Shown piece after piece: positions 16,475 to 25,668 of a DNA stretch of 55,498 bases. The translations under genes were made by a program, and so were the position numbers. This DNA is from JBKCUA01 sp046318675 (GTDB taxonomy: Bacteria; Pseudomonadota; Alphaproteobacteria; JAJTHO01), in the NCBI GenBank assembly GCA_046318675.1, contig JBKCUA010000018.1:1-55498 (forward strand). The letters run 5' to 3'. A model generated the notes under the pieces. It worked only from the letters and a program-made list of their open reading frames with translations, did no database searches and was not told where the DNA came from. Position 1 is the first letter of the stretch; each line of letters opens with the position of its first letter.

Positions 16475-17268
16475 TCACCAGAATCACCATTCTTGGCTGC
16501 GGCGGATCGGGAGGCGTACCCCTGCCCGGCGGCGTTGATGGCCGAGGGTATTGGGGCGCGTGCGATCCGGCTAACCCGCGCAATCGCCGCCGTCGCACCT
16601 CGGCTCTTATAGAGCACCAAGGTGTTCGTTTCCTTATTGACCTCTCCCCTGATCTAAGGGAACAATTGCTAAGCAACCGCATCACCGCCGTTGATGCCAT
16701 TCTGATGACCCACACCCACGCGGATCATTGCCACGGAATTGACGACGTGCGTTCCTTGAACTTCATCGCCAAGGCTGCCGTCAATCTATATGCACCACAG
16801 GAAGTGCTAACCTCACTTGGTCAGCGTTTTGGCTATGTGTTCACCCCACTGACGGCAGGGATCAATGATTTCTACAAGCCCAGCCTTACCCCCACGATCA
16901 TTACCCCGCCAATGCCCTTTAGCGTGGGTGACGTCATCATTAAGCCCTTCTGGCAACTCCACGGTAAAACCCAATCCGTTGGATACCGCTTTGGTAACGT
17001 AGCGTACTCCACCGATATGAATGGTGTCCCACCTGAAAGCGATGTTTTTCTTCACAATCTTGATGTGTGGGTGCTCGATTGCCTTCAGCCGGAACCCCAT
17101 TACTCCCACAGCCACTTAGCCCTGAGCCTAGAACTTATTACGCATTATAAACCAAAGCGCACTATTCTTATCCACATGAACCACACCCTTGATTACGCTA
17201 AACTTGCCGCAGCGTTACCTTCGGGGATAGAGCCAGGCTTTGACGGCATGGTAGTAGAAGTCCCATGA
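16471..17268 (+). CDS. metallo-beta-lactamase-fold hydrolase, PhnP-like
   Basis: The 265-residue product has the metal-binding signature THTHADHCHG (80-89; His81, His83, Asp85, His86) and downstream ligands in QLHGK, YSTDMNG and IHMNH. The N-terminal LGCGGSGGVPLPGG and GACDPxNPRNRRRRTS are typical of the PhnP-like group found after tatD. PhnP itself is a cyclic phosphodiesterase; the substrate here is not known. It overlaps tatD and the next gene by ATGA at both ends. Confidence 0.88.
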   Translation: MITRITILGCGGSGGVPLPGGVDGRGYWGACDPANPRNRRRRTSALIEHQGVRFLIDLSPDLREQLLSNRITAVDAILMTHTHADHCHGIDDVRSLNFIAKAAVNLYAPQEVLTSLGQRFGYVFTPLTAGINDFYKPSLTPTIITPPMPFSVGDVIIKPFWQLHGKTQSVGYRFGNVAYSTDMNGVPPESDVFLHNLDVWVLDCLQPEPHYSHSHLALSLELITHYKPKRTILIHMNHTLDYAKLAAALPSGIEPGFDGMVVEVP

Positions 17269-19463
17269 AAACAACGCCCTGCTTTTCCCTAACCGTTGCC
17301 GCCGCATTATGGCGCAGCGGCGCGTTTGCAGGGCGCCTTGCTGACAAAGCCCGCTGGTCTCTTTATGCTTTCACAGGGCTTATTTTTATCTCTTTATTAG
17401 GGGGATTGGCTCTATTGCCTGCATTCTTGCAAACATTCCTCATACTGGGGGTAATGGGCTGGGCGATTGTGCGTCTTGTATTAGCCGTGCGAACCTGTTC
17501 CTTTCCCTCCACGGTTGAGGCCGAAACCGCCTTGGAACGGCTCAACCATCTACGGCACCAACCGTTGTTCACTCGCCGGGATCACCCGGCCTTTGCCCTT
17601 AGCCCCGAAGGAGGCCGCCAGTGGTTAAACGCCATTCGCTATGCCTTAAATGGCAGTGCGCGTTCCTATCGTCTCTGGTTTGAACCAACAAGGTATCAAC
17701 GTTTTTTTATTGCCCTCATTTTTATCCTGCTCCCTGTGTTGCTCTGGGCAAGGGGCGAGGCATTAATTGAAAATATAACGCCGCGCTTTCCTATACCGGG
17801 GATTAGCAGCCCGTTACAAATTACAGCGGAGCTCATCCCGCCGGCCTATACCAACCTCCCCATCTTGCGCCTTAATACGGACAAGGCGGCAGTTGTCCCC
17901 ACGGGCACACAGCTGCGTATAAAAATCACCGGTACAAGTCTTAAGCCCCGCATGCGGCTTAACAAAAAATCGTTGCCGCTTGAACCGCAAGACAATGGTT
18001 GGATGTTCAGCGCCCCACTTTATGAAAACGGCACGGTATGGCTGCGCCACGGCCTGCAGCGGCGGGGTGCCTATCAAGTGCACCTAACCCCGGATACCCC
18101 GCCTGAGATACGCGTTATTAAAGTTGAAAGTGATCGCAGTGGTGCCCTTAATATCACCTATAAAGGCAGTGATGATTATGGCATCATCACGCTGGAAGCA
18201 ATACTACTCAAGCCCGGCACCACAGAAAAAATAGACAGTCAATCCTTGTTAAACTTTCCTCAAGGAAGCAAAACCCTAAGTGCCACCCGCGGGGCGACAT
18301 GGGCTAGTACCCCATTGGCCGGCACAAATGTTGATCTTATACTACAAGCCACCGATGCCGCCGGCAATATCAGTCATACCGAACCCCAGACTGTCACCCT
18401 GCCAAAACGACAATTCGAGAATATCTTAGCCCAAAAAATCATCCTTGTTCGTGACAGTCTTGAACGCGAGGACATCAGTCCTTTCGCCGCCGGAAGGCTT
18501 CTCAACCGCTTTAGCGATCCTGCAACCAGATTTGATCAGCATTGGGCGGCATTCCTAGCCGTCCGCACCGCCATCGCGCAACTTTTCACCGCTGAACGCA
18601 AAGGTCGTGCCGTGAGCGATGTACCTTCCCTGTTGTGGAGTGCTGCTGTTGATCTTGATCATACTGCTTGGGAAGACAGTCGTGCCACCCTCCGTCAGGC
18701 GGCAGAAAACCTGCACAATACTCTCTCAACCCTGAATCCAGACCGTGCCGATATACAGCGTGCCCTCGCCCAATACCGCCAAGCCCTTAGTGAATATCTA
18801 CAGGCTCTTTCCGGTGATAAAAATGCCAATACTGCGGCAAACATAGCGAGACAAATGACCGCCTCTTTAGAAACCATGATTAGCACAGGTGAAATCGCCA
18901 AAGCGCAGCAAGCACTCGAACAAATACAGCACCTTCTCGAACGACTGCAACCTGGGGCACCCACCCCCGGGCAACAGGCGTTACTTAGTGCCTCTCAAGC
19001 CCTGCAACAGCTAGCCCATGAACAACGTAAACACGCTCAAAATATTGCCGTCGGCGGGGATCAAGCAACCCAAGCACAGCAACAACGAGCGATGGCCGAC
19101 AAGATTACCTCTGTGCAGGACGGTCTTGCCAAGGCCGGGGTTGCGCCCTTGCCCACTGTTGAGCAAGCCCGTCAGGCCGTTCTTGAGGCTGCCGAAGCAC
19201 TGGAAAACGGCGACATTGCAACAGCCCGGCAAGCCAGTGCGCTGGCCGTTACCCTACTGGAACAGGGGGGCAACAATGCCCGTCAACAGTCCGGCATTTT
19301 GGACATGGGGATGACCTTGCCTTTTAGCAACGAACCCTTTGAAATAACCCCCCAAGATACCGGCAGCGATCTAGGTACGTTGCTTGAAGAACTCCGTCGC
19401 CGTATTAATGATAGCAGCAGACCAGAGCGGGAGCGGCGGTATTTAAAGAAAGTGGTGGAATAA
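17265..19463 (+). CDS. DUF4175/TIGR02302-like membrane protein
   Basis: A 732-residue protein with two N-terminal membrane segments (about 37-54 and 57-73), another near 148-164, an extracytoplasmic beta-rich region with PPAYTNLP and SDDYGI, and a long helical Gln/Ala-rich C-terminal half (about 430-670) likely to form coiled coil. This architecture matches the alphaproteobacterial DUF4175/TIGR02302 group, whose role is unknown. Family members I recall are nearer 800-900 residues, so this one is short. It overlaps the hydrolase gene by 4 bases and converges on ftsH across a 19-base gap that holds no visible terminator. Confidence 0.75.
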   Translation: MKTTPCFSLTVAAALWRSGAFAGRLADKARWSLYAFTGLIFISLLGGLALLPAFLQTFLILGVMGWAIVRLVLAVRTCSFPSTVEAETALERLNHLRHQPLFTRRDHPAFALSPEGGRQWLNAIRYALNGSARSYRLWFEPTRYQRFFIALIFILLPVLLWARGEALIENITPRFPIPGISSPLQITAELIPPAYTNLPILRLNTDKAAVVPTGTQLRIKITGTSLKPRMRLNKKSLPLEPQDNGWMFSAPLYENGTVWLRHGLQRRGAYQVHLTPDTPPEIRVIKVESDRSGALNITYKGSDDYGIITLEAILLKPGTTEKIDSQSLLNFPQGSKTLSATRGATWASTPLAGTNVDLILQATDAAGNISHTEPQTVTLPKRQFENILAQKIILVRDSLEREDISPFAAGRLLNRFSDPATRFDQHWAAFLAVRTAIAQLFTAERKGRAVSDVPSLLWSAAVDLDHTAWEDSRATLRQAAENLHNTLSTLNPDRADIQRALAQYRQALSEYLQALSGDKNANTAANIARQMTASLETMISTGEIAKAQQALEQIQHLLERLQPGAPTPGQQALLSASQALQQLAHEQRKHAQNIAVGGDQATQAQQQRAMADKITSVQDGLAKAGVAPLPTVEQARQAVLEAAEALENGDIATARQASALAVTLLEQGGNNARQQSGILDMGMTLPFSNEPFEITPQDTGSDLGTLLEELRRRINDSSRPERERRYLKKVVE

Positions 19464-19482
19464 CCTACGTTGGTAAAATCTC

Positions 19483-21369
19483 CTACTCACTCACCGGCAC
19501 CGATGCTCTGCCCGCTGCCTTTTGTCGTTTTAAGGGCTTGATGCTGTCCTCGGTACGATGAATACCCCGCCCGGCCAGAAGGTCTGTAATCTCCTCCCCG
19601 GAAAGGGTTTCGTACTCCAGCAATGCTTGGGCAAGGGCTTCTAGATCGTGGCTTTTTTCGGTAAGAATCTGCCGGGCGCGGGCATAAGCAGCCTCCACTA
19701 TTTTGCGCACCTCTTCATCCACAATCTGCGCCGTGGCATCGGAAATGGGCTTAGGCTGCGAACCACCGTAGCCTAAATAGCCTTCTTGGCTCTCGGAATA
19801 ATTAAGCGGACCAAGCCTCGCGCTCATCCCCCATTCCGTGACCATGCGCCGCGCCATGTCGGTGGCCATTTTAATATCGCTGCTCGCCCCGGTGGTGACT
19901 TTATCGTCACCGAAAATGAGTTCTTCCGCCACACGGCCACCCATAGCCACGGCCAAATCATCGTGCAGCTTTGCCTTGGCCGTTGAGTAGCGATCACCCT
20001 CGGGAAGCCGCATTACCATCCCCAATGCCCGCCCCCGGGGAATAATCGTTGCTTTGTGCACCGGATCAGACTCCGGGCAGTTAAGAGCAACAATAGCGTG
20101 ACCGCCCTCATGATAAGCGGTGAGCTTTTTCTCCGCATCGGACATGGCCATGCTGCGCCGTTCAGCACCCATCATGACCTTATCCTTGGCCTGTTCAAAA
20201 TCGCGCATGGTAACGGTGCGCTGATTGTGCCTAGCGGCCAGCAGCGCCGCTTCATTGACAATATTCGCCAAATCAGCACCAGAAAAACCTGGCGTTCCTC
20301 GCGCAATGATTTTCGGGTTCACATCATCACCCAAGGGAATTTTTTTCATGTGAACACGCAAGATTTTCTCCCGCCCTACCACGTCGGGGTTAGGCACCAC
20401 CACCTGACGATCAAAACGCCCGGGGCGCAATAAAGCCGGATCAAGAACATCCGGACGGTTGGTGGCAGCAATAAGGATAACACCCTCATTGGCCTCGAAC
20501 CCATCCATTTCCACCAAAAGCTGGTTCAAGGTCTGTTCCCGTTCATCGTTACCGCCGCCAAACCCCGCGCCGCGATGCCGCCCCACCGCATCAATTTCAT
20601 CAATAAAAATAATACAAGGCGCATTTTTTTTGCCCTGCTCAAACATATCCCGCACCCGGCTTGCCCCAACACCAACGAACATCTCCACAAAGTCCGAACC
20701 GGAAATACTGAAAAACGGCACGTTAGCTTCCCCGGCGATGGATCGCGCCAGCAAAGTTTTCCCTGTCCCCGGAGGGCCCACCAATAACACGCCTTTAGGA
20801 ATCTTGCCGCCCAGCCGCTGAAACTTCTGGGGGTCTTTCAAAAACTCAACTATTTCTTGTAATTCAGACTTAGCCTCGTCAATCCCGGCCACATCCTCAA
20901 AGGTAATGCGCCCGGTTTTCTCGCTCAGCATCCGGGCACGGCTTTTGCCGAAACTCATGGCCTTGCCGCTGCCGCTTTGCATCTGGCGCATAAAGAAAAT
21001 CCACACGCCAATAAATAAAAGCATTGGAAACCAAGATAATAGCATCCCTAAGAGACCGGAATTTTGCTCCTCCACCGGGCGGGCTTTCATCCGCACATTG
21101 GCGGCCTCAAGCCGTTCGATGAGCTTCATATCGCCGGGATTGAGCGTTGCAAACCGGGTATTTCCGGCATCTTTCAACGTACCAGCAATAATATCACCGC
21201 GCAGCGTGACTTCGCTAACCTGCCCGGCGTTGAGATACCCCAAGAATTCGGAATAATCCACCATCGCGCTGTTCTGTTGGGAGGAAGGTTGCTGAAAATA
21301 ATTGAATAATCCAATAACCAGCAACATCACGGCCAGCCATATAAAGATATTTTTAGAAAAACCTTGCAT
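19483..21369 (-). CDS. ftsH: ATP-dependent zinc metalloprotease FtsH
   Basis: FtsH is a membrane-anchored AAA+ protease that degrades short-lived and misassembled membrane and cytosolic proteins. From the ATG at 21369 (GAGG about 7 bases upstream) the product is 628 residues; an in-frame start at 21441 would add 24 residues before the membrane anchor and is unlikely. Segments: TM1 about 8-24, TM2 about 106-127, Walker A GPPGTGKT (198-205), Walker B IIFIDEID (253-260), second-region-of-homology NRPDVLDPALLRPGRFDR and zinc motif HEGGH (420-424). Its usual neighbours tilS, pal and folP/glmM are absent. Confidence 0.97.
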   Translation of the reverse strand: MQGFSKNIFIWLAVMLLVIGLFNYFQQPSSQQNSAMVDYSEFLGYLNAGQVSEVTLRGDIIAGTLKDAGNTRFATLNPGDMKLIERLEAANVRMKARPVEEQNSGLLGMLLSWFPMLLFIGVWIFFMRQMQSGSGKAMSFGKSRARMLSEKTGRITFEDVAGIDEAKSELQEIVEFLKDPQKFQRLGGKIPKGVLLVGPPGTGKTLLARSIAGEANVPFFSISGSDFVEMFVGVGASRVRDMFEQGKKNAPCIIFIDEIDAVGRHRGAGFGGGNDEREQTLNQLLVEMDGFEANEGVILIAATNRPDVLDPALLRPGRFDRQVVVPNPDVVGREKILRVHMKKIPLGDDVNPKIIARGTPGFSGADLANIVNEAALLAARHNQRTVTMRDFEQAKDKVMMGAERRSMAMSDAEKKLTAYHEGGHAIVALNCPESDPVHKATIIPRGRALGMVMRLPEGDRYSTAKAKLHDDLAVAMGGRVAEELIFGDDKVTTGASSDIKMATDMARRMVTEWGMSARLGPLNYSESQEGYLGYGGSQPKPISDATAQIVDEEVRKIVEAAYARARQILTEKSHDLEALAQALLEYETLSGEEITDLLAGRGIHRTEDSIKPLKRQKAAGRASVPVSE

Positions 21370-21465
21370 TGTTCGCCTCGCTCCTAAAGGTGAGTGTACA
21401 TTTCCAAAAGCAAACTGAAAACTGTTTTCGTACGCGGACAAAAAAGATAAGGGTAAGCGATTCTT

Positions 21466-22455
21466 ATGACGTCAACACCCCTTATCCCCAGCCTGTATCG
21501 CTATATCTGGCGTACCACCGCACCGCGGCAAATAAAATTGATCCTTTTAAGTCTTTTATCATTTTGTTTTCTTTATGCATCCTTGGAATTGCCCAAGCGC
21601 ATTGTCAACGACGCCATTCAAGGAACAGGGTTCCCCCGTGCTTTCATGGGCTTTTCCTTCAGCCAACTCCAGTGGCTGTGGTGGCTGTGCGCGGGATTTT
21701 TAGCCGCCATTCTGCTCAGCGGCGGGGCAAAATACCTCATCAACCTAGGTCGGGGCATTGCCGCCGAGCGCACCGTGCTCCAGCTACGCCATGATTTGTA
21801 TGCTATTATTCTTACACAACCAAAACCGCGCACTGGTGAGGCAGCAGGGGAGTATGTGCCCTCGATCACCAGTGAGGTAGACCCTGTTGGCGGCTTTGCG
21901 GGCGATGCTTTTGCCCTGCCTGTGTTTCAGGGGGGGACGCTGCTCACTATTTTAGTGTTCATGGCAATGCAAAACCCATTGTTGGCCTTGGCCGCCACCG
22001 CCATGTTTCCCATACAAGTGCTGGTAGTTCCGCGCCTGCAACGCAAAGTAAACATTTTAGCTCGGCAACGGATTCACGAGATTCGCGTGCTGGCCGCCGC
22101 CACCACTGATAGCTTTGCCGCCCTGCCCCTTTCCTCTGCTGCCGCCACTGCACGCAGCCAGCGGTTTAATTCCACCATTCATGCTATCTACGGCGTGCGG
22201 TTGCGGCTGTACCGCATCAAGTTCTTCATCAAGTTCTTCAACAATTTTATTGCCCAAGTGACGCCGTTTTTCTTTTACGCCTACGGGGGATGGTTGGTAA
22301 TTCATGATCAGCTGACCTTCGGGGCGTTGCTGGCGGCACTCACCGCCCATAAAGACGTGATTGCACCGTGGAAAGAGCTGCTCGATTATTATCAGGATCG
22401 GGAAAATGCCAGGGTGAAGTATGGGCTGCTGCGGGAGCATTACGCAAAGCTTTAA
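21466..22455 (+). CDS. ABC transporter type-1 membrane domain protein lacking an ATPase domain
   Basis: The 329-residue product is an ABC_membrane-type domain with N-terminal hydrophobic segments, the LPKRIVNDAI stretch, GEYVPSITSEVDPVGGFAGDAF and FFIKFFNNFIAQVTPFFFYAYGG. It resembles the first part of long alphaproteobacterial ABC proteins that continue into a nucleotide-binding domain. Here the frame ends soon after the membrane domain (YYQDRENARVKYGLL) and cpaA starts 45 bases later, so no Walker A or signature motif is encoded nearby. It may pair with an ATPase made elsewhere, have another role, or be a decayed fragment. It is divergent from ftsH. Confidence 0.75.
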   Translation: MTSTPLIPSLYRYIWRTTAPRQIKLILLSLLSFCFLYASLELPKRIVNDAIQGTGFPRAFMGFSFSQLQWLWWLCAGFLAAILLSGGAKYLINLGRGIAAERTVLQLRHDLYAIILTQPKPRTGEAAGEYVPSITSEVDPVGGFAGDAFALPVFQGGTLLTILVFMAMQNPLLALAATAMFPIQVLVVPRLQRKVNILARQRIHEIRVLAAATTDSFAALPLSSAAATARSQRFNSTIHAIYGVRLRLYRIKFFIKFFNNFIAQVTPFFFYAYGGWLVIHDQLTFGALLAALTAHKDVIAPWKELLDYYQDRENARVKYGLLREHYAKL

Positions 22456-22500
22456 AAAAACTTTTACCCATTATTAATACTTTCATCACATGAGGGTATT

Positions 22501-23013
22501 ATGCTTGCTCATGTACTACCTTTTTTTCCGCATACCTGTTTAATACTGGCATCCTTATTGTTATGCACGGCGGCCTTATGGGATGCTGCCACTTTTACGA
22601 TTCCAAATTGGATCAGCATTGCCCTCGTCGTGCTGTTTATACCCTATGCCGTTAGCACCCCAGAGATGACCTGGGGCAATATTGGCACACATCTTTTAGT
22701 AGCAGGCATTGCCTTTACCGTGGGGTTTGCCCTTTTTGCCATGAATGTCTTGGGCGGCGGCGATGTGAAGCTGATGACGGCTACATTATTATTAATAGGC
22801 AATGACGGGGTAGATCATTTTTTAGTGATTGTTGCTCTCACGGGTGGGGTGCTCTCTGTAGGGGCTATTGTACTGTACATACTTCGTCGCCGCTTAGGCT
22901 ACATAAAAGGGAAATCGTTACGTCACATCCATCTGCCCTATGGATTGGCTTTGTGTGCCGGTGGGCTGGCGGTGTTGGTACCAAAAATTAACTTCTCCGT
23001 GCTATTGCCGTGA
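22501..23013 (+). CDS. cpaA: prepilin peptidase CpaA/TadV
   Basis: CpaA (TadV) is an A24 aspartic protease of the inner membrane that cleaves leader peptides of Flp-type pilins. The 170-residue product has several membrane segments, with one catalytic Asp in LWDAATFTIPN and the other in the GGGDVKL motif. GAGGG lies 4 bases before the ATG. It opens the cpa/tad cluster cpaABCDEF-tadBC, in the same order as Caulobacter. No flp/pilA pilin gene precedes it. Confidence 0.9.
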   Translation: MLAHVLPFFPHTCLILASLLLCTAALWDAATFTIPNWISIALVVLFIPYAVSTPEMTWGNIGTHLLVAGIAFTVGFALFAMNVLGGGDVKLMTATLLLIGNDGVDHFLVIVALTGGVLSVGAIVLYILRRRLGYIKGKSLRHIHLPYGLALCAGGLAVLVPKINFSVLLP

Positions 23014-23029
23014 ATAGGAGCCTATAAAA

Positions 23030-24085
23030 ATGCGTGTTGTCCTTTATATTGGTATTGCTTTTATTGCCTTTGGCCTGACTATGTATGTGCAAAACCGCAT
23101 CGAATCGGGCAAGGTTAAGATTGTCGAAACCAAAGTTCAAGAAAACCTAGTCCAGGAAAAAAGCATCGGCGTTTTGATAGCGCAGCGCACATTGGGTCCA
23201 GGCTCTCTTCTTCGTGAAGGGGATGTTGTGTTTCAACCCTTTCCCTTATCCACCATACGCAATGAATACATCACGCAAAACAACACCCCGAATCTTTCGG
23301 CCATCTATGGGTCTGTTGTACGTTCGGAAATCGTCGCAGCAGAGCCGGTTATATCGCAAAAACTCGTCAAACCTGGGGAACGCGGTTTTCTGGCCGCCAT
23401 TTTGCGCCCCGGTATGAAGGCGGCCTCTATTAATCTCAAGGACGATGCTACCTTGGCCTTTGTCTATCCCGGCGATCGAGTGGATATTTTATTAACCCAA
23501 ACATTGCCGCAGACTACACGACAAAACCCCGATGAAGCACCGTCCCAACCCCAATCGGTTACAGAAACTATTATTAAAAACGTCAAGGTTGTTGGGGTCG
23601 GTCAATCCCTTGCCATCGCCACAGACCCCGCCAAACCAGGCGCACAAGGCGGAGGTAACAGCCGCAGCATTACCCTTGAACTCACCCCCAAACTAGCCGA
23701 AGTCACCGTATTGGCGGGCGAACTTGGCAAGATCAGTATTGTTCTCAACCCCCTGCGGACAAAAATGGATGGGTCGGATCCCACCGAGGAAGAAAAACGA
23801 CTTGAGAACAGCTATCCTTACCTAGTGTCTGGCATTACCGACGGCAACTATACCGTCACCACAAGCAAGGAAACCAGCCTCGTTCGAGCCAGCAAAGCCG
23901 AAGATGACCGGATAAAAGTTTTCCGTTCCGAAAAAACAGCCCGCAAAACTGAAAACGTCAGTGTACCCAGCAATGACGACAACACAAAAATTTTCAGAGG
24001 CCCAAGCACACAACCCAAAAAAAGCGAAATGGTGCACATCCCGAATAATGCCGCACCGCAACCGCTGACACCCAATCGTCCTTAG
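23030..24085 (+). CDS. cpaB: Flp pilus assembly protein CpaB/RcpC
   Basis: CpaB is an SAF-domain periplasmic protein of the Tad pilus. The 351-residue product has an N-terminal membrane anchor (about 2-21), an SAF-like region (VLIAQRTLGPGSLLREGDVVFQPF) and the RcpC core with FLAAILRPGMKAASINLKDDATLAFVYPGDRVDILLT. It is longer than many relatives because of a C-terminal tail (about 285-351) with two copies of a roughly 25-residue repeat. AGGAG precedes the ATG. It lies 16 bases after cpaA and 14 before cpaC. Confidence 0.92.
   Translation: MRVVLYIGIAFIAFGLTMYVQNRIESGKVKIVETKVQENLVQEKSIGVLIAQRTLGPGSLLREGDVVFQPFPLSTIRNEYITQNNTPNLSAIYGSVVRSEIVAAEPVISQKLVKPGERGFLAAILRPGMKAASINLKDDATLAFVYPGDRVDILLTQTLPQTTRQNPDEAPSQPQSVTETIIKNVKVVGVGQSLAIATDPAKPGAQGGGNSRSITLELTPKLAEVTVLAGELGKISIVLNPLRTKMDGSDPTEEEKRLENSYPYLVSGITDGNYTVTTSKETSLVRASKAEDDRIKVFRSEKTARKTENVSVPSNDDNTKIFRGPSTQPKKSEMVHIPNNAAPQPLTPNRP
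23903..24049 (+). repeat. tandem protein repeat at the CpaB C-terminus
   Basis: Residues 292-315 and 316-340 of CpaB align as two copies of the pattern DDxxK(V/I)FRxxxTxxKxExVx(V/I)P(S/N)N, with one extra residue in the second. The DNA copies have diverged, so this is an old duplication kept at protein level. It may be a flexible binding module reaching the secretin. Confidence 0.6.
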
Positions 24086-24099
24086 AAAAGCAGGTAGTT

Positions 24100-25659
24100 A
24101 TGACAGAAAAACTTCTCAGTAAACATCATATACCCTCTATCCTCAAATGTTTTTGGGTATGCCTGCTTGCTATCTCATTAACTTTTGCCCCGTTGGCCTC
24201 GGTATATGCTGAAGTACCATCTTTCACCGCAGCAACGGAACAGACCACCGATTTGGTCACTGGTCGTGGTGTCCTCATCAGCCTTCCCGCCGCAGCGGAT
24301 TCTGTGTTTGTTTCCGACCCGGCGGTTGCCGATGTTGAAATACGTTTTGCGGAACTATTATATCTGTACGGCATCAAACCAGGCAGCACCAGCATCCACG
24401 TCATGGATAAAAATAAAAGGGTGATCTACAGCCGTACCGTCAGCGTTACCCGTAACCTTGACACTATCCGTGAGGCTTTAAAACGCCTATTGCCGGATGA
24501 AAACATTGAGGTATTACCGTCCAATCAAAAAGTTATACTACGCGGGGTGGTAAAATCCGCAGCAATTGTGGATCAAGCCCTTAAAATCACCGATAGCTAC
24601 CTCCAAGAAAGCGGCCAAGGTGGTGGTGGTGGCGGCAGTGGTGGTGGTGGTGGCGGTGGACAAGACGGCAAAACAGAATCCACGGTCATTAATATGCTGA
24701 CTATTGCCGGATCAAGCCAGATTACCCTCAAGGTCAAAATTGCCGAAGTCCGGCGCGAGGTTGGGCAGATTTTTGGTATTGATTACCAAGCATCAAAAGG
24801 CAACCCACGAAAAGATAATCTGCTTGGTGCCATTCTTAGCAACGGTGCTCCGCTTACCCCTAGCAGCGGGACATCAAACTCAAAATCTTTTGGCTATGTC
24901 GGGTTTAACCCACTCGATGTAACATCCACAGCTTATAAAGCCGCCCTGCAATTCGCTGACGGCAGCATGAATCTTGATGTTTTCCTTAAAGCATTAGAGA
25001 CCGAAGGCTATGTAACCATCCTCGCCGAACCAACCCTGACGGCCATCTCTGGCGAGACGGCCAGTTTCCTTGCCGGTGGTGAATTTCCTATTGTCGTACC
25101 GCAAGCCAACAACACCACCAGCATTGAATTCAAAGAATACGGTATTTCCCTTAATTTCGCCCCGGTGGTGTTGTCCCCCGACCGTATTCGCCTGCGGGTG
25201 AACCCCACTGTCTCAGAATTAACAACAGAAGGTGCTATTACCCTTCCCGGTGCCGCCAATGGTCAGTCGGCCATCCCCGCCCTGCTGACCCGCAAGGCCG
25301 ATACCACGGTGGAGCTGGGCAACGGCCAGAGCTTTACCATTGCCGGTCTCTTCAACCAGCAAGTGCGCGATAGTATCAAAAAATATCCTTGGCTGGGTGA
25401 TGTGCCTATTATTGGGGCATTATTCCGTTCCAATGATTTTAAACAGAACAATTCCGAACTGGTGATCATTGTAACGCCTTATGTAGTTGAGCCAACTTCC
25501 ACCGCCGAGCAAAGTACTCCGATTGATAACCTGCGCGAGCCCAGCGATACGGATCGCATTGGTTTTGGTCAAACGCCGCTCACCGCCCTGCGCCCCACCA
25601 CACTGTTCGGCCAGCACGGCGGCAGCCTCGCCGGTCCCTTTGGCTTTATTGTGGAATAG
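24100..25659 (+). CDS. cpaC: Tad/Flp pilus secretin CpaC/RcpA
   Basis: CpaC forms the outer-membrane channel for the Tad pilus. The 519-residue product has a signal peptide (about 1-32, cleavage near YAEVP), a pilus-assembly N-terminal domain (about 45-115), a BON-like segment (about 120-170) and a secretin domain with FKEYGISLNFAPVVLSPDRIRLRVNPTVSE and a closing KYPWLGDVPIIGALFRS block. An unusual glycine-rich linker at about 174-188, encoded by GGT-rich DNA (24619-24660), separates the periplasmic domain from the secretin. It ends 9 bases before cpaD. Confidence 0.95.
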   Translation: MTEKLLSKHHIPSILKCFWVCLLAISLTFAPLASVYAEVPSFTAATEQTTDLVTGRGVLISLPAAADSVFVSDPAVADVEIRFAELLYLYGIKPGSTSIHVMDKNKRVIYSRTVSVTRNLDTIREALKRLLPDENIEVLPSNQKVILRGVVKSAAIVDQALKITDSYLQESGQGGGGGGSGGGGGGGQDGKTESTVINMLTIAGSSQITLKVKIAEVRREVGQIFGIDYQASKGNPRKDNLLGAILSNGAPLTPSSGTSNSKSFGYVGFNPLDVTSTAYKAALQFADGSMNLDVFLKALETEGYVTILAEPTLTAISGETASFLAGGEFPIVVPQANNTTSIEFKEYGISLNFAPVVLSPDRIRLRVNPTVSELTTEGAITLPGAANGQSAIPALLTRKADTTVELGNGQSFTIAGLFNQQVRDSIKKYPWLGDVPIIGALFRSNDFKQNNSELVIIVTPYVVEPTSTAEQSTPIDNLREPSDTDRIGFGQTPLTALRPTTLFGQHGGSLAGPFGFIVE

Positions 25660-25668
25660 AGAGATTTT

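Noticed and set aside
21370..21441. Longer FtsH start adding 24 residues
   Set aside because: The extension precedes the membrane anchor, has no conservation pattern, and the ATG at 21369 has a suitable GAGG upstream.
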